42,997 nt of DNA from Ornithomonoglobus_A sp045532455 (GTDB taxonomy: Bacteria > Bacillota > Clostridia > UBA1381), in assembly GCA_045532455.1 (NCBI GenBank), contig JAZSFX010000024.1, positions 1 through 42,997 of the forward strand. The letters are read 5' to 3'. Positions 18,192-28,182 of the stretch are shown here, piece by piece. The position numbers and the translations under genes were made by a program. Under the pieces are notes generated by a model that saw only the letters and a program-made list of their open reading frames with translations, did not search any database and was not told where the DNA came from. Each line of letters begins with the position of its first letter. The first letter of the stretch is position 1.

Positions 18192-20249
18192 ATGAATATA
18201 GATAATATAGTGGGAAGCACACTAAGTGATAGATATAACGTTTTAGAAAAGATAGGCAGTGGCGGAATGGCAAGTGTTTTTAAGGCTAAAGACACACTTT
18301 TAAACAGACTTGTAGCAATAAAAATACTTAACCAAGCGCTCGAAAAAGAAGAAAACATTAACGTGAACTTTATAAAAGAGGCACAGTCTGCGGCATCTTT
18401 GGTACACAACAATGTAGTATCTGTATACGACGTTGGCGAAGATGACGGAGTGAGCTATATGGTTATGGAGCTTGTTGACGGTATTACCCTAAAGGAATAC
18501 ATAAAGAAAACAGGCGTTTTAGAATGGCAGGAAGCATGTGATTTTATACTACAGATGGCGCAAGGTATAGGTGTTGCACATGCAAGCGGTATTGTTCACC
18601 GTGATATCAAGCCGCAGAATATCATAATGACAAAGGACAGAACACTCAAGGTAACAGACTTTGGTATTGCTAGAGCTGCAACAAGTGATACAACAATAGT
18701 GGGTAAAACTGCGCTTGGCTCAGTACATTATATTTCACCCGAACAAGCAAGAGGAAGTCGTACCGATGCGCGAAGCGATATATATTCATTAGGTATTGTC
18801 CTTTACGAAATGCTCACGGGAAAAGTACCGTTCACGGGCGAAACACCTGTTTCGATTGCGCTTATGCACCTCGAAAAAGAGCCCGTTAACGTAAGATGCT
18901 CGAATATGGATATTCCGCCATCACTTGCATATGTAACAATGAAAGCAATCAAAAAAGAGCCATCAGAAAGATACGCAAGTGTAGAAGAACTTATCGATGA
19001 TGTACATGCAGTTCTTGCCGAAGAACCACTTCCGTCAATGGAGGACGAGGATATAGATTCTCTTTTGTATCCCGACGGTATTGCAGAGGATATCGACGTA
19101 AGAGAAGACGACTTTGGTGTTGACGAGGAAGAAAAAAAAGAAAAGCCCGTAAAGGAAAAGAAAAAGAAACAAAAAGTCAAGAAGAGTGCAAAACAGAAAA
19201 AAGAGGACAGACTTGCAGTTATACTTGCATTTGCAACTATATTGGCTATTTTCCTTGTTATTTTCGGCGGATACAACCTCATAAAAGGAATTAAAGGCTC
19301 AAGTGTACCAGATTTAACCAATATGACCATCGAAGAAGCTCAGCTTGAACTCGAAAAAGCAAATTTAAGAATGAACGACGAAATAGAATACACAATATCC
19401 GACGATGTCGAAGATGGCAGAGTAGTAACTCAAGACCCCGAGCCTGATACAGTTGTCAGCAAGGGCGAAAAAATAAAGCTTATTGTGTCAATCGGTGCTT
19501 CGGGCGGTAACATAGCAGTACCTGCGGTAGAGGGTAATGAATTCAATATGGCTATCACTAAAATTCTTGGTGCAGGTCTTAACTATGTTGTTGTTGAAGA
19601 AGAATCCGACACAGTTGCAGAGGGCAGAGTTATAAGACAGCTTCCAATTAAGGGCACAAAGCTTAATGCAAACGATATTGTAACACTTCACATAAGCAAG
19701 GGTGTTGGTGAATTGGTAACAGAGCCGCCTGCACTAACAACTAAGATACCTGTTCCTAATGTTGTTGGAATGGGACGTCAGGACGCTATAAATGCAATAG
19801 AAGCGGCAGGATTAACAGTTGGCTCTGTAACAAAGAGAGTGTCCGACTCACTAGAGGATTTGGTTATTGCTCAAAGTCCCGAATACCCATCAACTGTAAG
19901 CTCCGATTCGAGTGTAAGTATTATAGTTTCAAGCGGACCGCAACAGGAGCAAGAACCACAAACTCCTGAGCCTACCCAGAATAATCAAGGTCAGCAAAAC
20001 GAGGGTAATGGCTCAAATTCGGGCGATAATTCACCTAAAAAGACAAAAACCTTCACAGTAAAAATCCCCGAAAGTTCAGGACAAAAAGTAAGAATAGAAA
20101 TAACTGCAAACGGAGCAGTTGTACACTCGGGCGAACACTACAAGTCGGAAGGTTATGTTTCGGTAGAAATAGAGGGAACAGGCTCTGTAAGCGTTCAGGC
20201 TATAATAGACGGCTCGCTTGCAGCACAGAGGACATTGAATTTTGATTAA
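18192..20249 (+). CDS. prkC: PASTA-domain serine/threonine protein kinase PrkC
   Basis: This is a membrane kinase of 685 residues that senses muropeptides and cell-wall precursors in this family. The kinase domain has GSGGMASVF at the glycine loop (22-30), Lys 44, HRDIKPQN (136-143), DFG (156-158) and ISPEQARG. A lysine-rich juxtamembrane stretch precedes a single membrane segment at about 341-361. Three extracellular PASTA repeats follow, beginning SSVPDLTNM, IAVPAVEGN and IPVPNVVGM. They are followed by a Gln/Asn/Ser-rich linker and an extra beta-rich domain of about 65 residues at the C-terminus, which is not part of the basic PASTA kinase. ATG 18192 has GAGGAG ten bases upstream. A TTG 21 bases earlier would sit inside the Shine-Dalgarno. 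The gene overlaps rsgA by eight bases. Confidence 0.95.
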   Translation: MNIDNIVGSTLSDRYNVLEKIGSGGMASVFKAKDTLLNRLVAIKILNQALEKEENINVNFIKEAQSAASLVHNNVVSVYDVGEDDGVSYMVMELVDGITLKEYIKKTGVLEWQEACDFILQMAQGIGVAHASGIVHRDIKPQNIIMTKDRTLKVTDFGIARAATSDTTIVGKTALGSVHYISPEQARGSRTDARSDIYSLGIVLYEMLTGKVPFTGETPVSIALMHLEKEPVNVRCSNMDIPPSLAYVTMKAIKKEPSERYASVEELIDDVHAVLAEEPLPSMEDEDIDSLLYPDGIAEDIDVREDDFGVDEEEKKEKPVKEKKKKQKVKKSAKQKKEDRLAVILAFATILAIFLVIFGGYNLIKGIKGSSVPDLTNMTIEEAQLELEKANLRMNDEIEYTISDDVEDGRVVTQDPEPDTVVSKGEKIKLIVSIGASGGNIAVPAVEGNEFNMAITKILGAGLNYVVVEEESDTVAEGRVIRQLPIKGTKLNANDIVTLHISKGVGELVTEPPALTTKIPVPNVVGMGRQDAINAIEAAGLTVGSVTKRVSDSLEDLVIAQSPEYPSTVSSDSSVSIIVSSGPQQEQEPQTPEPTQNNQGQQNEGNGSNSGDNSPKKTKTFTVKIPESSGQKVRIEITANGAVVHSGEHYKSEGYVSVEIEGTGSVSVQAIIDGSLAAQRTLNFD

Positions 20250-21102
20250 AGGAATTATAGTAAAAGGAATAGGCGGTTTCTATTACGTAAAGGCAGAGGA
20301 TAAAAATATATATGAGTGTAAAGCAAGAGGTGTCTTTCGTAAAGAGAAAATAACGCCTACAATAGGCGACAGAGTAGAAATAGAAGTCAAAAACAGTAAA
20401 GGCTCAATCACAAAAATTGAAGAAAGACATACGTGTCTTGTAAGACCAAGTGTTGCCAATATTGATGCTATCGTTATTGTGGTAGCGTCAACCTCGCCTG
20501 AGCCTAACTTGTTTTTGATAGATAAAATGCTCATAAATGCACATATAAACAAAATAGAGCCAATTATATGCATAAACAAAACCGACCTCGCTAAACGCGA
20601 TGATATTGTAAAAATATATTCCGATATTGGATACAGGGTTTTTAAAACAAGCATAGAAGACAAAAACTCACGTGATATTCTTATGCCATATCTTAAAGGC
20701 AAGGTAACTGCATTTGCAGGCATAAGCGGAGTTGGCAAGTCAACTCTTTTAAGTCTTATAACCGATTCTGCACTCGAAACGGGAAGTGTAAGTGAAAAAA
20801 TACAAAGAGGTAAGCACACAACAAGACATATCGAATTATTCGAAATAGACGATAATTCATATGTATTAGACACGCCGGGCTTTGGCTCGTTAGAGATAGA
20901 AAATATAAAAGCAGAGGAATTGTCAGGATTTTTCCCTGAAATGCAAAATGTATTATCTTCGTGTCGTTTCAGGGGTTGTTCGCATATAAATGAGCCTGAT
21001 TGTGCAGTTAAAGAGCTTTTAGAAAAGGGCGAGTTATCAGAGTCAAGATACGAAACCTACAAACAGTTATATACACAACTAAAAAGCATTAAACAATGGT
21101 AA
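20242..21102 (+). CDS. rsgA: Small ribosomal subunit biogenesis GTPase RsgA
   Basis: RsgA is a circularly permuted GTPase for late 30S maturation. The 286-residue protein has an N-terminal OB fold, then G4 NKTD (112-115) ahead of G1 GISGVGKST (160-168) and G3 DTPGF (210-214). A C-terminal zinc knuckle has C241, C246, H248 and C254. The start is TTG, overlapping the prkC stop by eight bases, with AGAGGA eight bases upstream. The prpC-prkC-rsgA-rpe-thiN order is the standard Bacillota arrangement. Confidence 0.96.
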   Translation: MIKGIIVKGIGGFYYVKAEDKNIYECKARGVFRKEKITPTIGDRVEIEVKNSKGSITKIEERHTCLVRPSVANIDAIVIVVASTSPEPNLFLIDKMLINAHINKIEPIICINKTDLAKRDDIVKIYSDIGYRVFKTSIEDKNSRDILMPYLKGKVTAFAGISGVGKSTLLSLITDSALETGSVSEKIQRGKHTTRHIELFEIDDNSYVLDTPGFGSLEIENIKAEELSGFFPEMQNVLSSCRFRGCSHINEPDCAVKELLEKGELSESRYETYKQLYTQLKSIKQW

Positions 21103-21122
21103 ACGAAAGGAAAAATGTAGTT

Positions 21123-21752
21123 ATGATTTTAGCACCGTCAATGCTATCGGCAGATTTTGGAATATTGGCAAAGCAACTAAAAGAATTAGAAGACGCAGGA
21201 GTTGAGTGGCTTCATGTAGATGTTATGGACGGACATTTTGTGCCGAACATAAGCTTTGCAATGCCTGTAATAGAATCCATACGTAAATACACTGATATGT
21301 ATTTTGACGTACACCTTATGATAGACAAGCCTGAGAGATATATAAAGGAATTTGCAAGGTGCGGTGCAGATGGAATTACAATTCATATCGAAGCTACCGA
21401 TTGTCCCGATAAGTGTATCGAAATGATAAGAGAATGTGGTAAAAAAGCGGCAATAGCAATAAATCCCGACACACCGCTATCAAAAATAGAAAAATATATA
21501 AATGAAGTGGATATGGTGCTTTGTATGAGCGTTTTCCCAGGCTATGGCGGACAAAAATACATAAGTGAAGTCAGTGATAAAATAAAAGAGCTGCGTAACA
21601 TTGTCGGTCCTGATTATGATATTCAGGTTGATGGCGGCATAAATGCAAATAACATAGACCACGTACTAGAAATGGGCGCAAATGTTATTGTTGCAGGCTC
21701 GGCAGTGTTTAACGGTAATATTGCAAAGTCAGTTGCGGAGCTTACAAGATAA
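21123..21752 (+). CDS. rpe: Ribulose-phosphate 3-epimerase
   Basis: Rpe interconverts ribulose 5-phosphate and xylulose 5-phosphate. The 209-residue TIM barrel shows APSMLSADF at the start, the HVDVMDGHFVPNISF metal and substrate loop, DVHLMI, MSVFPGYGGQKY and the phosphate-binding VDGGINANN. ATG 21123 gives the usual N-terminus, with GAAAGGA eleven bases upstream. An in-frame ATG at 21096 would add nine residues and overlap rsgA. The stop overlaps the thiN start by one base. Confidence 0.95.
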   Translation: MILAPSMLSADFGILAKQLKELEDAGVEWLHVDVMDGHFVPNISFAMPVIESIRKYTDMYFDVHLMIDKPERYIKEFARCGADGITIHIEATDCPDKCIEMIRECGKKAAIAINPDTPLSKIEKYINEVDMVLCMSVFPGYGGQKYISEVSDKIKELRNIVGPDYDIQVDGGINANNIDHVLEMGANVIVAGSAVFNGNIAKSVAELTR

Positions 21753-22357
21753 TGAGAGCAGTAATTATAGGTAACGGTAACCTTTTGGATAGTGAATTTA
21801 TACGTTCAAAAATCAATGGCGACGATTTTATTATATGTGCCGATGGCGGCTACAACAAAGCTGTGCAAATGGGCATAAGGGCAAATGTTATTATAGGTGA
21901 TTTAGATAGCATTACAGATTTTGATAATGATATTGAGGTTATAAAATATCCTGCAAAAAAGGACTTTACCGACGGCGAATTGTGTATTGACTTTGCCTTG
22001 CAAAAAGGCTTTGATGAGATTTTGTTTTTGTGTATGTCATCATCAAGACTCGACCATACAATCAATAACATTTTTATGATGTCAAAATGTAAAAAAGCTA
22101 TGATGGCAGACGAAGAAAACGAAATCTATATATTAAATGATAATTTAGAAATAACAAACAAAAAAGGAAAAATACTTTCCATAATACCAATAGAAAATGA
22201 TTTAGAGGGAATAACCACAAAAGGCCTCGAATATCCGCTAAAAAACGAAACTCTGTTTTTTGGTGCGTGCCGTGGCAACAGTAATATTATTAACGATGAT
22301 TTATGCACAATCAGCATAAAAAAAGGTATAGGAATAGTAGTGGTTACGTCTGAGTAA
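21752..22357 (+). CDS. thiN: Thiamine pyrophosphokinase
   Basis: ThiN converts thiamine to thiamine pyrophosphate. The 201-residue protein has the family motifs CADGGYNKA, GDLDSI, the KKDFTDGELCIDFAL substrate region and SSSRLDHTINN, then a beta-sandwich C-terminal domain. It is the last gene of the prpC-thiN run, coupled to rpe through TAATG. No terminator is evident before the next gene, whose start is only about a dozen bases away, so transcription probably continues. Confidence 0.92.
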   Translation: MRAVIIGNGNLLDSEFIRSKINGDDFIICADGGYNKAVQMGIRANVIIGDLDSITDFDNDIEVIKYPAKKDFTDGELCIDFALQKGFDEILFLCMSSSRLDHTINNIFMMSKCKKAMMADEENEIYILNDNLEITNKKGKILSIIPIENDLEGITTKGLEYPLKNETLFFGACRGNSNIINDDLCTISIKKGIGIVVVTSE

Positions 22358-22368
22358 ATCCAGGGGGT

Positions 22369-23511
22369 GTGAGTAAGACAGTGCTTTATCTTGATAACGC
22401 GGCAACAACAAAGCCAATGCAGTGTGTTGTTGATACTATAATTGAAAATGCCAGGAATTTCGGTAACCCGTCATCGTTACATTCAATTGGTCTTGACGCC
22501 GAAAAAATGATAGAGACAAGCAGAAAAACCATAGCAAATATGCTTGGTGTAAAGGATAAGGACATATATTTTACCTCGGGCGGTACTGAGGCGAATAATA
22601 TGGCAATTTTTGGTGCGGCATATGGACTTCAGAAGATAGGTAAATCTCTCATAACCACACAAATTGAACATCCATCGGTTTTGGAATGCTTTAAAAGACT
22701 CGAAAAAGAGGGCTTTGAAGTAACGTATCTAAAACCCGATAAAGACGGAATAATAAGTCTTAACGAACTCGAAAAATCAATCACCCCAAAAACAACACTT
22801 GTTAGTGTTATGCACGTAAATAACGAAACAGGTGTAATACAACCCGTAGATAAAATAAAAGAACTTTTAGGTAAAAAAGCACCGCGTGCATTTTTCCATT
22901 GCGATTGTGTGCAGTCATTTGGTAAAATACCCGTTTCACCAATGGAGTGGGGTGCAGATATGGTAAGCATATCCTCACACAAAATAGGTGGTTTTAAGGG
23001 TACGGGTGCATTGTACATTGCAAAGCCGCAGCTTATAAAAACCCTTATTGTTGGTGGAGAACAACAAAAGGAAATACGACCCGGTACAGAAAATACACTT
23101 GGAATTTCTGCATTCGGTAAGGCTTGTGAAAATTGTAATCCAAACACAAATAACCTTAAGGGATTCAGAAACAAATTAGCGCAGAGAATTCAATCTGCAA
23201 TTCCTGACACACAAATTAATGGTTCAAACGACCAAAATAGCGGCAGTGTCTTAAATATGTCGTTTTTGGGTGTAAAGGCGGAAGTGTTACTGCACGCACT
23301 CGAAAATAATGATATATATGTATCAACAGGCTCTGCCTGCTCATCGCACAAGCCGCAACCAAGCCACGTTTTGCAGGCTATGGACTGCGACAAAAAGGCG
23401 ATTGACAGTGCAATAAGAATGAGTTTTATAAGAGAGCTTAACGAAGATGAAATAGAAACACTTATTAGTGCCCTTAAAAAAGAAGTTGATACAATACGAA
23501 GATATATGTAA
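22369..23511 (+). CDS. Cysteine desulfurase (NifS/IscS family)
   Basis: This is a pyridoxal-phosphate enzyme that takes sulfur from cysteine as a protein persulfide. The 380-residue sequence has YLDNAATTKP at the start, TSGGTEANN, HVNNETG and the PLP lysine K205 in SSHKIGGFKGTG. The persulfide cysteine C324 lies in STGSACSSHKPQPSH, in a short class I-like loop. It stands directly before thiI, so a dedicated role as sulfur donor for tRNA 4-thiouridine, like Bacillus NifZ, is likely. The start is uncertain. GTG 22369 nearly abuts AGGGGG, while GTG 22381 has long spacing but begins at the first conserved strand. Confidence 0.93.
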   Translation: MSKTVLYLDNAATTKPMQCVVDTIIENARNFGNPSSLHSIGLDAEKMIETSRKTIANMLGVKDKDIYFTSGGTEANNMAIFGAAYGLQKIGKSLITTQIEHPSVLECFKRLEKEGFEVTYLKPDKDGIISLNELEKSITPKTTLVSVMHVNNETGVIQPVDKIKELLGKKAPRAFFHCDCVQSFGKIPVSPMEWGADMVSISSHKIGGFKGTGALYIAKPQLIKTLIVGGEQQKEIRPGTENTLGISAFGKACENCNPNTNNLKGFRNKLAQRIQSAIPDTQINGSNDQNSGSVLNMSFLGVKAEVLLHALENNDIYVSTGSACSSHKPQPSHVLQAMDCDKKAIDSAIRMSFIRELNEDEIETLISALKKEVDTIRRYM

Positions 23512-23532
23512 TCGAAAGGAATAGTTACAAAA

Positions 23533-24711
23533 ATGAAAGAAATCTTACTTGCAAAATACGGAGAAATCATACTAAAAGGCGGTAACAGACCGCGTTTTGA
23601 AAGTATTTTGGTAAATAACATTAATAACGCAATAAAAAAGGTTGCCAATGCAAAGGTCAGACTTGCTCAGGCAACTGTATATATAGATGTCGAAGACGAA
23701 ACAAAAATTGATTTGGTGCTCGAAAGACTGACAAAGGTTTTTGGTATTGTTTCGGTTACAAAAGCGGCAGTATGCGAAAAAACAGTAGAGTCAATCAAGG
23801 AGGTTGCAAAGGAGTATCTTGCAAAGGACTTGGATAAACCAATAAAATTTAAGGTTGAGTCAAAGCGCTCCGACAAGGGTTTTCCATTAAATTCCGTTGA
23901 ACTTAGTCAGAATATAGGCAGCTTTTTAAACGGTCAATTTCCTAAAATACGTTGTGATGTACACGAGCCTGATGCAACTGTAAAGGTAGAGGTAAGAGAT
24001 TTTGCGGCGTATGTGTATATAGCAGAAAATAAACGTCAAGGTCAGGGCGGTATGCCAATAGGCACAGGCTCAAAGGCAACACTTTTACTGTCGGGCGGTA
24101 TCGACAGTCCTGTTGCAGGTCATATGATAGCTAAAAGAGGCGTAACAATAGACGCAATCAACTTTTTCTCATACCCCTACACCTCGCAACGTGCAAAAGA
24201 AAAGGTAATAGAACTTGCTTCAATAATAGCACAGTATACTTCAAAAATAAATCTGTACATTGTTCCGTTTACCGAAATTCAGTTACAGATAAGAGACAAC
24301 TGCCCCGAGGAGCATATGACGCTCTTAATGCGAAGATTTATGATGAAAATAGCCGAAAGAATTGCCCGAAAAAACAAATCACTTGCACTTATTACAGGTG
24401 AAAGTGTAGGGCAAGTTGCAAGCCAGACTTTGAGCGCACTTGACGTTACAAATGCAGTGGTTGATATGCCTATTTTGCAACCGTTAATAGGAATGGATAA
24501 AATAGAGGTTATAAACCGTGCAAGAGAAATTGGCACATTTGATACATCAATTCTTCCGTATGAGGATTGTTGTACAGTATTTACGCCAAAGCACCCTACA
24601 GTTAATCCAAAACGCGAAAAGATTGAACTGTCCGAAAGAAAGCTTGATATGGAAACACTTATCCAAGAGGCTATAGAGGGTGTTGAACTAATCGAAGTAT
24701 ATCCTGAATAA
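23533..24711 (+). CDS. thiI: tRNA 4-thiouridine synthase ThiI
   Basis: ThiI adenylates and thiolates U8 of tRNA and may feed thiazole synthesis. The 392-residue protein has an N-terminal ferredoxin-like and THUMP region (to about 165), then the PP-loop LLLSGGIDSPVAGHMIAKRG near residue 185 and a C-terminal adenylation domain (TGESVGQVASQTL, PLIGMDKIEVI, CCTVFTPKHP). The rhodanese domain of the enterobacterial protein is absent, as in Bacillota. Thus sulfur must come directly from the adjacent desulfurase, 21 bases upstream. Confidence 0.96.
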   Translation: MKEILLAKYGEIILKGGNRPRFESILVNNINNAIKKVANAKVRLAQATVYIDVEDETKIDLVLERLTKVFGIVSVTKAAVCEKTVESIKEVAKEYLAKDLDKPIKFKVESKRSDKGFPLNSVELSQNIGSFLNGQFPKIRCDVHEPDATVKVEVRDFAAYVYIAENKRQGQGGMPIGTGSKATLLLSGGIDSPVAGHMIAKRGVTIDAINFFSYPYTSQRAKEKVIELASIIAQYTSKINLYIVPFTEIQLQIRDNCPEEHMTLLMRRFMMKIAERIARKNKSLALITGESVGQVASQTLSALDVTNAVVDMPILQPLIGMDKIEVINRAREIGTFDTSILPYEDCCTVFTPKHPTVNPKREKIELSERKLDMETLIQEAIEGVELIEVYPE

Positions 24712-24736
24712 TTTAGGAAGTAAAAGGGGTTTATAT

Positions 24737-27700
24737 ATGTCAATTACAGTAGTAAAGGGTGGTATTTCGTCAGGAAAGACTACCCTTTGTATGAACATAA
24801 TAGAAAAACTTCATAAGACCAAGAGATGTGTTGTGCTTGTTAATGACAAGTACTCTTTTGAGATGGAAAAAAGCTTTATCGAAAGGTTTGGAGGGACAGG
24901 ACTAAACAATATAGAGGTTATGACATTCCGCAAGCTTGCCGATAAACTCATAGATACACAAAACACAACATATATGACCGAGGCGGGCAGACAAATGCTT
25001 GTATACAGGGCAATAAAGGCATATCTTGCCACAAAGCCTGATATAAGTATTAATCTGTTGCGTTCAATAGGTAAAAACGGTTTTGCGCAGATTATGAACT
25101 CTTTTGTTGGTGAGCTTGGAAATTATGGTACAACAAGCGAAAAATTAAGAGAAGAAGCGCAAAAAACAGAGGATAAAATCCTTAAAGAAAAACTTTTTGT
25201 AATTGCCGATATATACGATAAATATCTGCAAATTGCAAAAGATATGAATTATACTGATATTAACTACTTCCTTGATATTCTGGCGCAAAAAATAAATACA
25301 GATGAGAGCATATTTAAGGATACAACTGTCTTTATAGAGTGCTTTAACGACTTTTTACCGCCAAGATGGAATGTTATTAAGGCCATAAATTCACATGCAG
25401 AGAGTGTATATATAACCTTGCGCGTGTCCGAAAAAGACAACGAAAAAGAACTGTACGAATTAAATAATGAAACACTGAGAAAAATCGAAGAAGAATACGT
25501 TATTAAACATATAGAATGTGATGAGCATTTAAAGCATACAAAGGATAAAAACAAAGAGCTTTATCATCTTGTAAACACCTGGAACAGTGAGGAAGTTTAT
25601 AACGATGAGGTTGACAAAATACGTATCTTTAAAAGTGCCGATACGTATATGGAGATAGAGAGGGTTGCGTGCAAAATAACGGAGCTTGTTCGTGAGGAGG
25701 GCTACCGTTACCGTGATATTGCAGTTGTGTGCGGTGATGAAGAAATGTATTCATCGCTTATTGAGCCTGTGTTCAATGAGTACGAAATACCGTACTTTTC
25801 GGATAATGCAGAGCTTTTGCAATATCACCCCATTGCAATACAATTAACCTCTCTTTTTGATATGTTCGAAAATGGCTTTGATTACGAGTCAGTTTTTATG
25901 TACTTAAAATCAGGATATATCTTCAAAAAAGAGAAATCCAAGAACGGATATTTCTACACACCCGTATCTCCTGAGGATATTGATGAGCTCGATAACTATG
26001 CGCTTAAATACGGTATAAGGGGCAAAAGAAGATGGCTCGAAGACGAGGGCTTTGCAAAAGAACTTACAATTATGCAAGCTGCGTTCGAAGACGGTAAGGA
26101 CAGTACATTTTCGGAAGAAAATCAGGTGCTATTAGAAAAAATCAATAAACTTCATAAGGAGCTTATGGGCCCTGTAATAAAGTTCAATAAAAAACTTCGC
26201 AACTCAAAAAATGCCAAGGGTTATGCAAAGGCACTGTTTGAACTGTTGGAGGATATAAACATTGCCGACGGATTAGAGAGCGAGATATACAAGCTCGAAA
26301 GAGAGAACAAAATCAACGAAGCTCAGCAATTCGAAAGAATATGGGAGTTGTTGCTTGATGTAATAGACCAGGTTGCTCTTACTATGGGCGAAGAAGAAAT
26401 GACAATAGAGGAGTTTGGCGAATATATAAAAGAGGGTATTTCAACGTGCGAAATCCGTCTTGTACCATCAGGAATAGACAGAGTGTATGTAGGTGGTGCG
26501 GATACAAACAATGTCGTTGCAATAAAGGTGCTTTTTGCTATGGGCGCAGTTGAGGGAACATATCCCAGGATGTCAAAAACAGAGGGATTTTTATCCGATG
26601 AGGAAAGAGAAAGCCTGAATATTCAAAGCGGTACCAAAATGTTTGCCGATACAATCAAAGAGCGTATAAAGCGGCAGAACTACTCAATATTTGAGCTTTT
26701 TGCCCGCTCAAGTGATTATGTGTTTATAAGCACACCGCTATACGATTTCTCGGGTGCAGAGCACAGTGTTGCAACAATTGTAAATGATATTATAAGAAAA
26801 TTTCCAAAGGTCAAAATAAGCGATAATTTTTCTTATAATAACAGTGAGGAAAGGTTTTATATAAGCTCACCTCAGGCAACATTCCATAAAATGCTCATAA
26901 ATAAATCTCAAAACCGCAATGGTAGTTGCGCACTATGGGACGCGGTAAAGGAGTACTATGCACAGGACGAGGATTATATGGCAAAAATGAAGCTCCTTGA
27001 CGGTGAAAATGAATTCTTTAAAGTTCAGGAGAGTATAGACAGTAGCTATGCAATAAAATTATATGGCGAAAAAATAAATTACAGTAAGTCTAAAATAGAC
27101 GAATATGCAAGATGCCCGTACAGCTTCTTTATGCACTATGGCCTTGGTGTAAAAGAACGGGAAGAATGGGAAATCTCAAAGGCAGACTTAGGCTCATACG
27201 CGCACGAGATAATAGAAAAATTCTGCACACGTGTAGAAGACGGTGCAGATACTGCTAAAGAAAAACTGAAAAAATGGCGTGAGCTCAGCGAGGATAGCCG
27301 AAAAGCCTTACTTGGTGAAATTTTCGATAAAGTAAGCGAGCGTATGATGAGCGCCAATATGACACGTCAGGCGAAAATAGAACACATCTTAAGCAGAATG
27401 AACAGAGTAATAGACAGAGCAACAAAAACCATAACAGATTGCTTTGTACACGGTAAATACACCATAAAGAGTATGGAAAATGAAATAACTGTTCAAATTA
27501 GCGACACTGTTTTCATAAACGGTTTTATCGACCGTCTTGATGAACTCAGGGAGGACAGTAAAAACTCAATACGTGTAATAGACTACAAAACAGGTGCAAG
27601 CGAGTTTAATATTAAAAATATCTATAACGGTGTAGATATGCAAATGGCAATATATGCACTTGCCGCAAAGCTCAAATGCGAGGAGGAGTCAAACGAGCCA

Positions 27701-28180
27701 TACACCGTAACGGGAATGTATTACACTAAGCTTCGTGGCGAGTTAAAGGGCTCTGTAGCCGACGTCGAAAAACTGAGAAAGCTCGACGGTGTAACGTTTG
27801 AGGATAACGAAAATTTTGAGGATAAAAAAGTCCTGTCCGATATGGACGATAACACAGTTAACGGTCAAAGCACACTACTACCTATCAAATTCAAGGCAAA
27901 CGGAGACCTCGACCAAAAGAGCCACGAAAAAGTACGTACTCAATATGAGGGCGAAAAGTTAATGGATTTTGTTCGGGATAAAATATTGGAATTTGACGAT
28001 AATATAAGGAACAAGGGCGATATAAGAATTATGCCGTATGAAGACGTGTGCGATTATTGCGAATATTCAAAAATTTGCTCTATTTCGGGCTGTGTTGCAA
28101 AAAGACAAGTAAAGGGTAAAGACCAAAAGCCTGACCAAATATGGAAAAATATCGTCAACGAACAGGAACAGAAAGGATAA
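24737..28180 (+). CDS. addB: ATP-dependent helicase/deoxyribonuclease subunit B (AddB)
   Basis: AddB is one half of the AddAB helicase-nuclease that processes double-strand breaks. The 1147-residue protein has Walker A GGISSGKTT at residues 8-16, although AddB is not a motor in characterised examples. A C-terminal RecB-type nuclease domain has RVIDYKTGASEF. The four cysteines expected for the AddB [4Fe-4S] cluster are visible: C793 in YARCPYSFF and C1105, C1108 and C1114 as C-x2-C-x5-C near the end. AAAAGGGG precedes the ATG. addA starts three bases after its stop. Confidence 0.95.
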   Translation: MSITVVKGGISSGKTTLCMNIIEKLHKTKRCVVLVNDKYSFEMEKSFIERFGGTGLNNIEVMTFRKLADKLIDTQNTTYMTEAGRQMLVYRAIKAYLATKPDISINLLRSIGKNGFAQIMNSFVGELGNYGTTSEKLREEAQKTEDKILKEKLFVIADIYDKYLQIAKDMNYTDINYFLDILAQKINTDESIFKDTTVFIECFNDFLPPRWNVIKAINSHAESVYITLRVSEKDNEKELYELNNETLRKIEEEYVIKHIECDEHLKHTKDKNKELYHLVNTWNSEEVYNDEVDKIRIFKSADTYMEIERVACKITELVREEGYRYRDIAVVCGDEEMYSSLIEPVFNEYEIPYFSDNAELLQYHPIAIQLTSLFDMFENGFDYESVFMYLKSGYIFKKEKSKNGYFYTPVSPEDIDELDNYALKYGIRGKRRWLEDEGFAKELTIMQAAFEDGKDSTFSEENQVLLEKINKLHKELMGPVIKFNKKLRNSKNAKGYAKALFELLEDINIADGLESEIYKLERENKINEAQQFERIWELLLDVIDQVALTMGEEEMTIEEFGEYIKEGISTCEIRLVPSGIDRVYVGGADTNNVVAIKVLFAMGAVEGTYPRMSKTEGFLSDEERESLNIQSGTKMFADTIKERIKRQNYSIFELFARSSDYVFISTPLYDFSGAEHSVATIVNDIIRKFPKVKISDNFSYNNSEERFYISSPQATFHKMLINKSQNRNGSCALWDAVKEYYAQDEDYMAKMKLLDGENEFFKVQESIDSSYAIKLYGEKINYSKSKIDEYARCPYSFFMHYGLGVKEREEWEISKADLGSYAHEIIEKFCTRVEDGADTAKEKLKKWRELSEDSRKALLGEIFDKVSERMMSANMTRQAKIEHILSRMNRVIDRATKTITDCFVHGKYTIKSMENEITVQISDTVFINGFIDRLDELREDSKNSIRVIDYKTGASEFNIKNIYNGVDMQMAIYALAAKLKCEEESNEPYTVTGMYYTKLRGELKGSVADVEKLRKLDGVTFEDNENFEDKKVLSDMDDNTVNGQSTLLPIKFKANGDLDQKSHEKVRTQYEGEKLMDFVRDKILEFDDNIRNKGDIRIMPYEDVCDYCEYSKICSISGCVAKRQVKGKDQKPDQIWKNIVNEQEQKG

Positions 28181-28182
28181 CT

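Noticed and set aside
20283..20873. 196-codon minus-strand frame opposite rsgA
   Set aside because: Shadow of a clearly coding GTPase with no start signals.
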